DNA from: Metaphire vulgaris
Taxonomy: Eukaryota; Annelida; Clitellata; Crassiclitellata; Megascolecidae
Assembly: GCA_018105865.1 (NCBI GenBank)
Contig: CM030867.1
Span: forward strand, 11,483,258 to 11,547,257
Direction of reading: 5' to 3'
DNA: 64,000 nt
Under the pieces are notes generated by a model, which ran no database searches, was not told the origin of the DNA, and worked only from the letters and a program-made list of their open reading frames with translations. Of this stretch, positions 25,231 through 41,200 are shown piece after piece. Position 1 is the stretch's first letter. The number at the start of each line of letters is the position of its first letter. The translations under genes were made by a program, and so were the position numbers.

Positions 25231-25365
25231 TGTATAATCATATATGCATTTCAAATCATGCAGTTTATTTAGGTGAATTAATTGACTTTTATGCCCATAA
25301 GAATATAACACATGTTGTACTGTTGTACAACCATATACCACAGAGGCCTACATTATATATACAGT

Positions 25366-25415
<50 letters not shown>
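25176..25415. repeat. two (AT)n microsatellites
   Basis: (AT)n at 25176-25228 and 25363-25415 flank an AT-rich spacer. Confidence 0.9.
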
Positions 25416-25421
<6 letters not shown>

Positions 25422-25598
25422 ACTGTATATATAAATGGCTTGGATTTTTATAAAATAAAGACATTTGTATTTATAGGAGGATTCGTAGAAGTATGTATCT
25501 GCACGAGGCTGGTGTTTAGAGTGGGAAGTGTGGAGATGGAAGTTGTCTTCTGTGATGGATGCTAATCGATTATTGATTGGCGCCACTGAGTCGTCGTC

Positions 25599-25599
25599 G

Positions 25600-25634
<35 letters not shown>

Positions 25635-25774
25635 ATCGATGTTCTGTCGTCGTCCGTCGTCTGCTTCGGTCTTACTTTGCGATTGAGATCATTTGGCGCC
25701 CGATGAATTGACGGAGGAGTGGATGACTGCGATCGGACGGAGGAAGAGGCGGAGAAAGTGGCGCAGAGGAATGT

Positions 25775-25820
<46 letters not shown>

Positions 25821-25927
25821 GAGGATGGGAGGATGGAGAGAGGAGGCGATCAAAGAAAGGGTCTCAAACCTGGAAATCTATATGAGGAAAAATCCACAGG
25901 TAGGCAGACGGACGCAGAGAGAGAGAA

Positions 25928-25983
<56 letters not shown>

Positions 25984-26098
25984 GAGGATGGGAGGAGGGA
26001 GAGAGGAAGCGATCAAAGGGTCGCAAACCTGGAAATCTATGAGGAAAGATCCACAGGTAGGCAGACGGACGCAGAGAGAGAGAGAGAGAGAGAGAGAT
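25599..26098. repeat. (CTG)n and duplicated (GA)n blocks
   Basis: (CTG)n at 25599-25630, then (GA)n at 25780-25816, 25917-25979 and 26072-26098. The DNA between the GA blocks (GATGGGAGGA, GATCAAAG, CTGGAAATCTAT, CACAGGTAGGCAGACGGACG) is duplicated, giving an imperfect tandem repeat of about 160-170 bp. Confidence 0.85.
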
Positions 26099-26647
26099 AT
26101 GCGGACATGAGGGTAGAATTATTGATATGCATGATGTACATCACAACGTTACTTTAAATGCTTCTGTGTAATTAATGAATGATATGCATATACCGTGTAG
26201 TGTTATAATTTTCCACTAGGTCTATACTATTATAAAGGAAGTTAATAACTTAATTAATTTTAGATTTGACCGGTTTTTACTGGCTCTGGGCCTCTGGCTA
26301 CTACCCCCTCCTCCCTATTGGTCGACCCCAATACTGAGATGGAAGATCTTAGGGTGGAAGAAGACCGCCATTGCTGCTTTGAAAAATCGAACAGGCCTAT
26401 TGAAGCCAACTCGATTTTATTACTACCTGCTTTGATTTTAATTGATTCCTTTATATGGACGAAAAATTAATATTTCGTTCCTTGAAAATTAGGAGATTCA
26501 AGAATAGGAGAAGTGACCAGAACGCTATTAGACTATATTATTGAAATTATTGTACTTTTTGTCTGAAGAAACCTGTTGTAGGCCTTCAATGAACCCCAAA
26601 TATAGTAGGATGCATATCGTTTCAAGATGACTTAATTCAACTCGATT

Positions 26648-26885
26648 AACCAACCATTTGTTGTTTAATGTATGCATTAAGTTTCACAACAGGGAGGGGC
26701 CAGTTGCACTCAATAGGGGCACGGTTGTTTCCCCAACCCCACTGGTTGGAGTTGCTGGGGTTGACCCCTCAGCTAACTTTGCAATCCTCCCCCCCAAAAT
26801 CGCATATCGGGTACATGCAGTTTCTGTCATCCATTGATTTTCAGTCCTCACCCCCCCCGCTCAAATTTCACAACTCCAACACTAG
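26648..26885. mobile_element. chimeric or nested family D and family I elements
   Basis: 26648-26735 matches the interior of the family D element (29822) in reverse orientation. From about 26742 to 26885 the sequence matches the family I element at 63629-63790 in reverse (GTTGGAGTTGC ... CACAACTCCAACACT). One element seems to have inserted into or recombined with the other. Confidence 0.6.
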
Positions 26886-27091
26886 TTTCACAAGATATCC
26901 AACAGAACATTAATTTTTTCGATTCCCTTTCCTGTACAGTCCTTGATGCTGGCCACCTGGCGAATGGATCGGGGACGAAGCACCCACCTGCGTTAATAAA
27001 TATGGCGACCTGCCAATATTACTTCATGAACTCAAGTTTCGTAGACAACGAAGTTCAACTCTTATTCGTCCGGTCATATAGACATTATTAA

Positions 27092-27273
27092 CTCGCTGCC
27101 ATTCCCTAATCCCCCCCACTGACTCTTCTGACCTCTGACCTCTGATACCTCTGACCCTCTCACCTCTACCTATCAGAGCGTCGACGTGTTTATAAATCAC
27201 AGTCTTGGTACCCGCAGGCGTCTTGGATACGAACCATATACATACATTATATACATATACATATATATATACA

Positions 27274-27320
<47 letters not shown>

Positions 27321-28520
27321 GGCATGTCTATTTATTAATGTATAATTTTCATATCTATGCGTTCGTGTGTGTGTGTGTGTGCGTGCGTGTGGAGATATCT
27401 ATATGTTAGCTCAAACGTTAGTCTCGAGGTCTGTCTCTAACGTAGGCGAGAGTCCTGTTAGTACATAGCCTAATATGCTAACAGTCTTTTCTCAAGGTCG
27501 GCGGTGGTATGGGCCTGTGGTTGATTAGAAACGCCTGTGTTGGGTCATTTCCTAAGAATTGTGAAGTTCGATTTTCTAAACCAGCAGCGCCGACTGGAGT
27601 TTCTCCACTAGATAACAGCGCCAGCGGTTTTTAAAAGCTGTAGGATCTAGCGGTTACACTCGGTTATTTTGGTGTTCTGTGCCTTGCGTAGCGTTCAAGT
27701 CAGAGACACAATGGAACGTCTTAATACGGGAAAGACAATTTTTATCTAACAGACGGTTCGAGACAACGGCTGTAGAAATCCAATGAGGAAATACTTCCCA
27801 GGGCCTCGCATGTAAGTATCTTGCTGCCAATCACTCGATTTCATATAAGCCTAATGGAGCTCTTGTTGTGTGACAGCCACGTAGTTGTCTGGTTCATGGA
27901 AGATCTTCAACATCTATTCAGTGAGATCGCTTGAAATTGTGAATGGTCCGGAGATTAGAGGAAGGATAGGGGGGAGGAAGACCTTTTGAAAATTACTCTT
28001 ATGTCGTAATTTTTCTCCCATTTTTTCGCTCGAATGCGGTTAACGATGAAACTTAGAAACGCTGCTAGAACGTAAAACTGTAAATTGTAAATTGAGAGGG
28101 GGATGTGATAGAAACATGCAAAATAATGACTGGGAAGGTAGATGTGTCATACGATCGATTTTTGACATTGACACACTATAGCAGCACAAGAGGCCACAAA
28201 TGCTTATTGTTTAATTAAGCAGAGGTTGGGACCAAGAATGACATTTTTTAGTGCAAGGGTTGTGGACAAATGGAACAGCTTGGACGAGGTGGGGGTGACA
28301 GTTGAAATAGTAAACGGTTCTGAAATTGAAATTGTGAATGGTCCGGAGATTAGAGGAAGGATAGGGGGGAGGAAGACCTTTTGAAAATTACTCTTATGTC
28401 GTAATTTTTGTCCCATGCTAGAACGTAAAACTGTAAATTAAATCATATGACAATATCAATGTATCAGAGGTCAGAGGTCAGAGGAGTCAGTGGGGGTAGG
28501 GATTAGGGAATGGCAGCGAG
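27092..28520. mobile_element. 1.43 kb element with ~57-bp inverted ends and TTAA flanks
   Basis: The left end CTCGCTGCCATTCCCTAATC continues through a CCACTGACTC and CTGACCTCTGACCTCTGATA stretch. The right end is its reverse complement with few mismatches. TTAA flanks both ends (27088-27091, 28521-28524). No transposase frame is seen. Inside are (AT)n at 27280-27319, a duplicated segment (27941 and 28331) and a retrotransposon fragment. Confidence 0.7.
28215..28330 (+). mobile_element. non-LTR retrotransposon fragment
   Basis: Encodes RLGPRMTFFSARVVDKWNSL and continues DEVGVTVEIVNG, the C-terminal R-V-V-x-x-W-N-S-L region of non-LTR elements. A close copy on the minus strand is at 2331-2412. 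It lies inside the 27092-28520 inverted-repeat element. Confidence 0.65.
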
Positions 28521-28556
28521 TTAACATATGATTTATCATCATATCAATGTAAACTA

Positions 28557-29600
28557 TCTCGGAAATCAGTCATCTTAAGACACGGCTCATCTCTCGATCG
28601 ACTTTGTAGCCGTTTGACAGAGAATAGATTTTTGACAAGATAGGCTATGTTGTTTGAAAAGGTTCGCCATTTTTGTGGCATTTCGAGCGCTCTAGAATAA
28701 AATTGAGATGGAATATATTGACAATCCCGGAATGATTTGACGCATTAAAGAAGGGGACACAAGAAAATGTGGTTTTAATTTGTTTCAAACTCCTCTGAAT
28801 TTTTGCATATCTACTGTATAACCTAGAGTACTGCAACAATAGTCCTTCTAAAGGCTAATGTCAAACAGGGAATAGACTGTATAGTATTTTTGTCGTCTAT
28901 GAAGCCTACGATGCAAGGAACCAGTTTTCTTAAGACACGGATCATCTCTCGATCGACTTTCTAGCCATTTGACAGAGAATAGATTTTAGAAAAGACTGCA
29001 GGCCTACAGTATACAGTGTGGCTAGAAATGGAATAACGAGGGTTGTCATGGATGAACCGTTTTAAATGCAGAAGGTGATGGCCTATGTTTGTAATAGCGA
29101 TTGATATCAATGTAGTAATGGATGCTAAAGATAGTGGCTGAATATGGTGCTTGAATTCGATCTATAACAGGATGAAATAAATTTCAAATATGCGGTTGAT
29201 TTTGCACATATACTGTGCATTATTAGCATTATCGAACAACGGGAGTTGTCATGCTGGATGCGCTCTAAATACAGAAGACGATGGCCTACGTTTACAATAG
29301 CGATTGATATCGATGTACTAAAGGATGCTAAAGATAGTCGCTCAATATGCTACTTGAAATCGATCTCTAACAGGACGAAATAAGTTTCAAAATTGCGGTT
29401 GAATTTGCACAAATCCTGTGCATTATTTACTATAGATGAAGCTTTCGATAGGCTATGTTTGAGGCGGCGATTGGGAGCGATGTAGGCTGGATGATACTGG
29501 TAGCTGTTCATATTTGGTGCTTAAAATTGGACGTTTACACGAATAAATAAAATGCAAAATGTGGACTTGAATTTCCATTGAGCCTACGTACTGTAACTGA
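28557..29600. repeat. degenerate long-unit tandem repeats
   Basis: CTTAAGACACGG..TCATCTCTCGATCGACTTT occurs near 28573 and again near 28929. A second unit of about 190 bp is repeated at about 29038 and 29233 (GATGGCCTA..TTTA..AATAGCGATTGATATC shared), with a third worn copy to about 29590. No open frame runs through the units. Confidence 0.65.
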
Positions 29601-29821
29601 TAGTCCTATGACATGATACGATACGATACGATACGATGTGGTGTAATGTGGGCAATTAATCACATCATATCATATCTGCCAATCAGGACGCTTCGTCAGT
29701 TTCCGCCCATTATAAAGTTTGGTTGCCTATATCAACGATGTCGTTCAAAATCTGCCGTGTAGCGTGCCTGACAAACTTAATGGACAAAAGAGATTATTAG
29801 ATAAGAATATATTATTGACAT

Positions 29822-30008
29822 CAGTGGCGGCTCCACCGGGGGTCAGGGGGGCCCGTGCCCCTATTGAGTGCCTGCCCCCCCCCAGTGGCCACCCTGTTGG
29901 GACGCTATACTTAATGCTACACACATTAAACAACAAATGGTTGGCCCCCATGATTAGAAGTTGCCACCCCAACGGCCCCCCACTTGCCAAATCCTAGAGC
30001 TGCCACTG
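29822..30008. mobile_element. hAT-like miniature element (family D) with perfect TSD
   Basis: 187 bp. Begins CAGTGGCGGCTCCACCGG and ends CTAGAGCTGCCACTG. Flanked by ATTGACAT at 29814-29821 and 30009-30016, an exact 8-bp duplication. Confidence 0.87.
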
Positions 30009-30033
30009 ATTGACATTGCTGTTATAATAGACC

Positions 30034-30096
<63 letters not shown>
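30034..30096. repeat. (AAT)n microsatellite
   Basis: Pure AAT triplets directly left of the 30097-30702 element; similar triplets flank its right side. Confidence 0.9.
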
Positions 30097-30098
<2 letters not shown>

Positions 30099-30702
30099 CA
30101 GGCCTGCATTTTTTACCTTTTTGAAAATTGTTTTAATTTCAAAGGCTGAATTGTATGTAGTTGAATGTGCTAATTTCATAAATGAAAACCGTTTTCCTCC
30201 ATCACGTAAGAATTTTTAACAAAACACGAAATGAAATTGATACGATAAGCTAAAATATTAGCATATACATTAGCAGTACAAGCGTATGTACTTGATCCTG
30301 GTTTTTAGGCTTTTAGGGTTTTAGCTTTTAGGGTTTTTAGGGGTTTGGGGTTTTTATGGTTTTTATGGTTTTTATGGTTTTTAGGTTTTTAGGTTTTTGG
30401 GTTTTTAGGGTTTTTGGGTTTTTATGGATTTTAGAGTGTTTTGGTTTTTAGGGTTTTTAGGGTTTTTAGGTTTTTTGGGTTTTTACGGTTTTTAGGGTTT
30501 TTAGTTTTTAGGGTTTTTACGGTTTTGGGTTTCACCAATTAAGCCGGGTGCAAGAAATTCTTCATTTAATAGAACAAATATTGGTTTTAGGTGAAACCGG
30601 TGGGTGATGGAATTTTTTACTTATTTTTCCTGATTTCAGCTACCAAATTTACATAAGAATCAACATTTCGTTTTGAAACAATTTTTCCATCGCAGGCCTG
30701 TG
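30097..30702. mobile_element. TIR element carrying a telomere-like array
   Basis: CACAGGCCTGC at the left and GCAGGCCTGTG at the right are exact inverted repeats 606 bp apart, embedded in (AAT)n DNA on both sides. Subterminal AAAATTGTTT-like sequence is also shared in inverted orientation. The interior holds the TTTTTAGGG-type array at 30306-30531. No transposase frame. Confidence 0.55.
30306..30531. repeat. telomere-like TTTTTAGGG/TTTTTATGG array
   Basis: About 225 bp of units such as TTTTTAGGGT and TTTTTATGGT with a period near 10. It resembles but does not equal the animal TTAGGG telomere unit. Confidence 0.8.
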
Positions 30703-30722
30703 TAATAATAATAATAATAATA

Positions 30723-30770
<48 letters not shown>

Positions 30771-30810
30771 GTTGTTGTTGTTGTTGTTATTATTATTATT
30801 GTTATTATTA
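30703..30810. repeat. (AAT)n then (ATT)n block
   Basis: Triplet repeat that switches strand sense (AAT to ATT) at about 30724, forming an inverted AT-rich hairpin-prone tract just upstream of the ANKAR-like exon. Confidence 0.85.
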
Positions 30811-30917
30811 ATTTACATGTGTATATATGTTCAGGACTGTGCTGGAGAGATATCTGAAGAAGTTGATTAGATTCGTTGACCTTTGACCTAGAAATTCGCT
30901 GGACAACATCCATCGGG

Positions 30918-36642
<5,725 letters not shown>

Positions 36643-36663
36643 GCAATCACTCCACTTTACCCT

Positions 36664-36848
36664 GGTCCAGTGGCGTCGCCAGGAATTTTTGGTTGGGGGC
36701 AAAAGAGGGCTGGCATGTCAGACTCCTTACCCACCCCATGCACCTCCCCACAAAAATGTTTCTTACCGCCTTTGCGCGAATCTGGTAGGTGATCTAGGGC
36801 AGGTTGGGGGACAGTACCCCCATTTACCCCCGCGGCAACGCTAATGGT
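36664..36848. mobile_element. hAT-like repeat with CAGTGGCGTCGCCAGG end
   Basis: Starts CAGTGGCGTCGCCAGGAATT and reaches a complementary GGCAACGCTAATG near 36848, similar to the CAGTGGCGTAGCC families. No clear duplication. It lies just after the ANKAR stop codon and is probably in its 3' UTR or flank. Confidence 0.45.
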
Positions 36849-36856
36849 TACGAAAT

Positions 36857-37293
36857 ATATGCATTTGAACGCAGTGAGTATTTGAACGGGGTGACCATTT
36901 GAACGGGGAGGGCATTTGGACGCGGAGGGCATTTGAACGCGGAGAGCATTTAAACGCGGAGGACATTTGGACGCGGTGAGCATTTAAACGCGGAGGACAT
37001 TTGGACTCGGTGAGCATTTAAACGCGGAGGACATTTGGACGCGGAGGGCATTTGAACGCGGAGAGCATTTAAACGCGGAGGACATTTGGACGCGGTGAGC
37101 ATTTAAACGCGGAGGGCATTTTGGACGCGGTGAGCATTTAAACGCGGAGGGCATTTTGGACGCGGTGAGCATTTAAACACGGAGGACATTTGGACGCGGA
37201 GGACATTTGGACGCGATGAGCATTTAAACGCGGAGGACATTTGGACGCGGTGAGCATTTGAACGCGGTGAGCATTTGAATGCGGAAGGCATTT
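36857..37293. repeat. 18-20 bp minisatellite
   Basis: About 24 tandem units of the type GCATTTGGACGCGGTGA, GCATTTAAACGCGGAGG and GACATTTGGACGCGG. It lies between the convergent ANKAR and PIGN genes. Confidence 0.92.
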
Positions 37294-37431
37294 GTTGCAA
37301 TTAAAAAGCATCTGCCAGACTGCCAGCCCACAGAAACAGTTTCCTTAGAGCCTACTGTTGAATTTTAGCATTATCAATTGAGTCAATATTTCTGCACCAG
37401 GGATATTTTTACACCCCCTAACACCTCCAAT

Positions 37432-37612
37432 CAGTGTTTTATCCAGACTCCAGGCCTTTGGGGGTGGGGAAATTGAGGCTTGGGGGGGAATCGACTTGGT
37501 TGGAGGGGAAAAGACACAGTTCAATGCAAAATTTGTGTAAGTGCTGGGATTTGGGGGGGGGTTGAGGTTGGTGGGGGGAATCTCCCTCCTAACAGGCCTG
37601 GATAAAACACTG
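37432..37612. mobile_element. hAT-like miniature element (family F), nested
   Basis: Ends CAGTGTTTTATCCAG and CTGGATAAAACACTG. The flanks CCTCCAAT and CACCCAAT match at 6 of 8 bases. The flanking DNA itself belongs to the dispersed repeat also seen at 34780-34920, so this is an insertion into a repeat. Confidence 0.7.
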
Positions 37613-37981
37613 CACCCAATTTGAGACCGACACCCCCCATCTGAGCCTGTGGTGACCTTTTTCTTGCTTCTCAGGCTGTTTCGGCAAAGATGGACCCCAA
37701 ATTTATAATCCTAGAAATATCCCTGTTCTGCACATCTTTGTATCATCAGCAAACTTGGATATTTTGGAAAGCAATCCTTCATCAATATCATTTATATTAT
37801 TTTAGAAAAAGAAACGGTCTGGTTACAAGCAACGAACCCAAGAGACAACGAAAGAGAGGAAGCGAACATGGTACAACCGAAAGACAGACTGCACAGTCAA
37901 AGTCCACCTTATCGACCCGCTGTTGTCTAGGATTACAGTACAAAGACCACAGGCAAAACTCAACCACAATGCCGTTACCAC

Positions 37982-38150
37982 CAGGGACGTAGCGACGGGG
38001 GTATAGCGGTATATATAACTCCCCCCCCAAAAAAAAAAATTCAGGCTACCTTAAAATTTTTAATGTATTTTTAAGATTTTCTAAGTTTTTAAAGATTTAT
38101 ACCCCCCAATCGCATTATACCCCCAAATCAAATTCCTGGCTACGCCCCTG
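37982..38150. mobile_element. hAT-like miniature element (family C) with perfect TSD
   Basis: 169 bp, CAGGGACGTAGCG to GGCTACGCCCCTG, flanked by GTTACCAC at 37974-37981 and 38151-38158. Confidence 0.88.
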
Positions 38151-38294
38151 GTTACCACTACACACCGTTGCATTCTACGATGACGACACTAAATACAAAT
38201 CTTGTTCCTGTTAAAAAAAGCGATATGAAATCCTTGCCGTAAACTTCACGTCGTGCACATTTAAAGCTGAGTAAGAATTTCGAAAGACCGCCAA

Positions 38295-41200
38295 CTACTG
38301 TCTGTGACACTTGTTGCTCTGCAACAGAGGCAACCGAAGCGTACAACCGGTAAGCACCTTACTGATTGACAAGAGAATAAAGAGAAATGATATCATCGAC
38401 ATGACTATGACGTAGTGGCTAATACTGCTTCCGATGTCCAACCAACTTCCGTAGTCTTTTACCAGGAAGAAGAAATGCTGGAAAAGAAAACAAAGATTTT
38501 AAGCCGAATGGCAAAAGTGAATTCAGAATTATCAACTAATTGAAACACTCCATAAAATAATCAACAGATGACTTGACTGATTATAATTAATATACAATGG
38601 CACACATAGGGCATAGCAGGTGGGACATATGCTCTGGGCACCACTTTAAAAGGGTCTAAAAACCTGAGTTCTTGATTGACTCAGCATAGAAAGAGAAAAA
38701 AAGCTGAGAGAACTGACTTCGGGGAGCACAGCTATAACAAAAACTTGCAGTAACTGTAAAAGAAATCAGATAAATTACTTTCTGAAAATTACAAACAAAG
38801 TTACAAACCACGGCCATGAAGTCGGACATGAGAAGAACAAGGAGGAAGAGGCTCTGAGTTGGGACGTTGACAGCCAGATGGACAGCATTGAATGTACAAG
38901 TAACGAGGAGAAATGGAATCAAAATCTAAACAGAATATATTCCAACAACAATTATTGGGCAATTTCTGACCCCCTCCCCCTGTCAACAACTGTCAACTTT
39001 CAGTGACCCCCCTATAATTATGTCAAAAACTTTTTACCCCCCCCCCCACTAAGACCAGTGACAGGTCCCCATAAAAAGTTGTTGACATAATTAATGGACA
39101 GCCCCTTTACAATAATTCCTCTCACCTAAAACAGGGCCGTGAAAACTTTATTCAAGACAGATACATAGTTGCATGCAGTTTCTCTTCTTTCCTTTGCCCC
39201 TCTTTTCATAGTCTGCCTTGCTGCTTCCCCATTCCCCACTCTCGTATGGATCTTGTAGCCCCAACGATCGATACCTTTGAGTTTTAGAGTTGGCGCTACA
39301 GAAGTTCACAAATAATAAGGCATTGTGTAGAATGAAATCAATGTAAACAACATTAGTCATTATATGGAAGTGATGAAAGCAGTGAATGTGAAAAACCTTT
39401 GTCAGCATGAGTCCACCCATTACGAACGGATTGAAGACAGTCACGAAACACAGCACTGATGTCGGATCGAAACTGTTTATACTTGCAATGTTCCCGGTCC
39501 CGAAAAATGCGAGGAACAGGAAAAAGATCTTAATTTCATACAGTCAAGAAATCCTCAAAAAGTCCCACATTGAAACCAGACAGTTTCATTAGAACTTTTT
39601 AACTCTGATATTCAATGGTAAACAATAAAACAATGTCAAATGCTGATATTAAATGGCAAAAAAATGGCACGTACTGTACAGGGTGACACAAAAAAAATCG
39701 GACTATATTAAATGCAAACCTAAATGTGACTAGTCCGGTTTTTTGTGCCACCCTGTAGAACTTGTGTGGCCAAAGTAGAACTTGGCATGGCAATTATGAA
39801 GATTCCTCCCACCCAGTAAAAAATAATTTTGGCAAAACACTTATAGAATGAGATATTACTCATTTGCTACAATCAAAGAAATTTGACTCCAACTCTGAAT
39901 TTTTATTTAAACAAAGGATACAAAAAAGTAGGAACAGCGCAGGTCAGAGATTTTCAGCTTCCTCTGAGTCTGACCAAGCTTAATGACCTCCATGAAATCA
40001 AGAACCAGGAGCTGAAGAAAACATAAAAAAACATAAGGGCTCATCCATATAGTACGTACGCAAAAAAGGCATAATTTCACTTCCCCCCTCCCCAGTTTGC
40101 ACACCGTACATACGCAAAATCTCCTAAATCCAACACTCCCCTCAGTGCATACGTATTATATGGATGGACCCTAAATAACATTCAGTTTAATATAAAAGTA
40201 TGAAATTCTACTCAAACTGTGACTAAAATTACTGAAGAGCACATAACATTTGAAGCGCTTCCACAAAAAACAAGTAGAAAGTATGCCTGCTATTTTGAGG
40301 CCCTTTTTAAGCAGAGGCCCAGGCCAAGACTTGGCCCGCCTGCCCCTCCTCTTGATAGGGCCTGAAAATGATGTTACCTCCTTAATATTTTCTGACTGTG
40401 AAGCATACTCCATTGAGATCCACAAAACCATCAGAATGCAGAGACCAACATAGAAAATCACTTCATATCTTCATGAAATTTCCAAGTTAAAGGAATAACT
40501 TCAACAGTCAACCATCAACAATACAACAAAAAATCAATGCTTCAACATAACTCTCAAGTTAAAAAAATTGCTGGTCAAAGGAAGACAATTTGAAGAATCC
40601 ATCATTGGAAAATTTTGCTGCTTCCTGACAACTAAAAAACTTCACAACATCATTCAATACAAATACAAGGACATTTTTGAAACCGAGGAATTAATAATAT
40701 AAGATGCTTTTCATTTTACTCGTGCGCAACACGAAACCAATAAAAGATACGAAGTGCTTAGCAGAAGGTAAGGTGAGAAGAGACTGAGCATTATCGACAG
40801 CAGCCTCGGAGGCATTCTTCCGGAGCAGAGCAGAGGAAGGACTAAGCAAATTCCTGAAATAAATTCCAGCACCAAGGTTCAAGATGGTGATTAACAAAAT
40901 GGGAATCAATTAGATATAACCTGCGTGCCCTCGTGGCACAATGATCAATCAAGAATCAATATAATCAATCAAGAATCAATAATCAATCAAGATGTCCCAG
41001 AATGCTTTAGATCATAAGTGAGTTGAGGCTGCAACACTACAAGAAAATGATACCTCAATGATACAGAACAATGAATGAATGAATCAATCAATGAATCAAT
41101 GAATCAATAAATCAATAAATCAATCAATCATAACACAAACCATTATCATGCTATATCCGTGATGCGTGTGAATTAGCCATTCGATTAAAACCTTTGATGC

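Noticed and set aside
27600..27812. Possible 5' exon of the ANKAR-like gene ending at GTAAGT (27811)
   Set aside because: The short frame MRKYFPGPR leaves phase 2, which does not fit either candidate acceptor near 30.87-30.89 kb; no transcript evidence.
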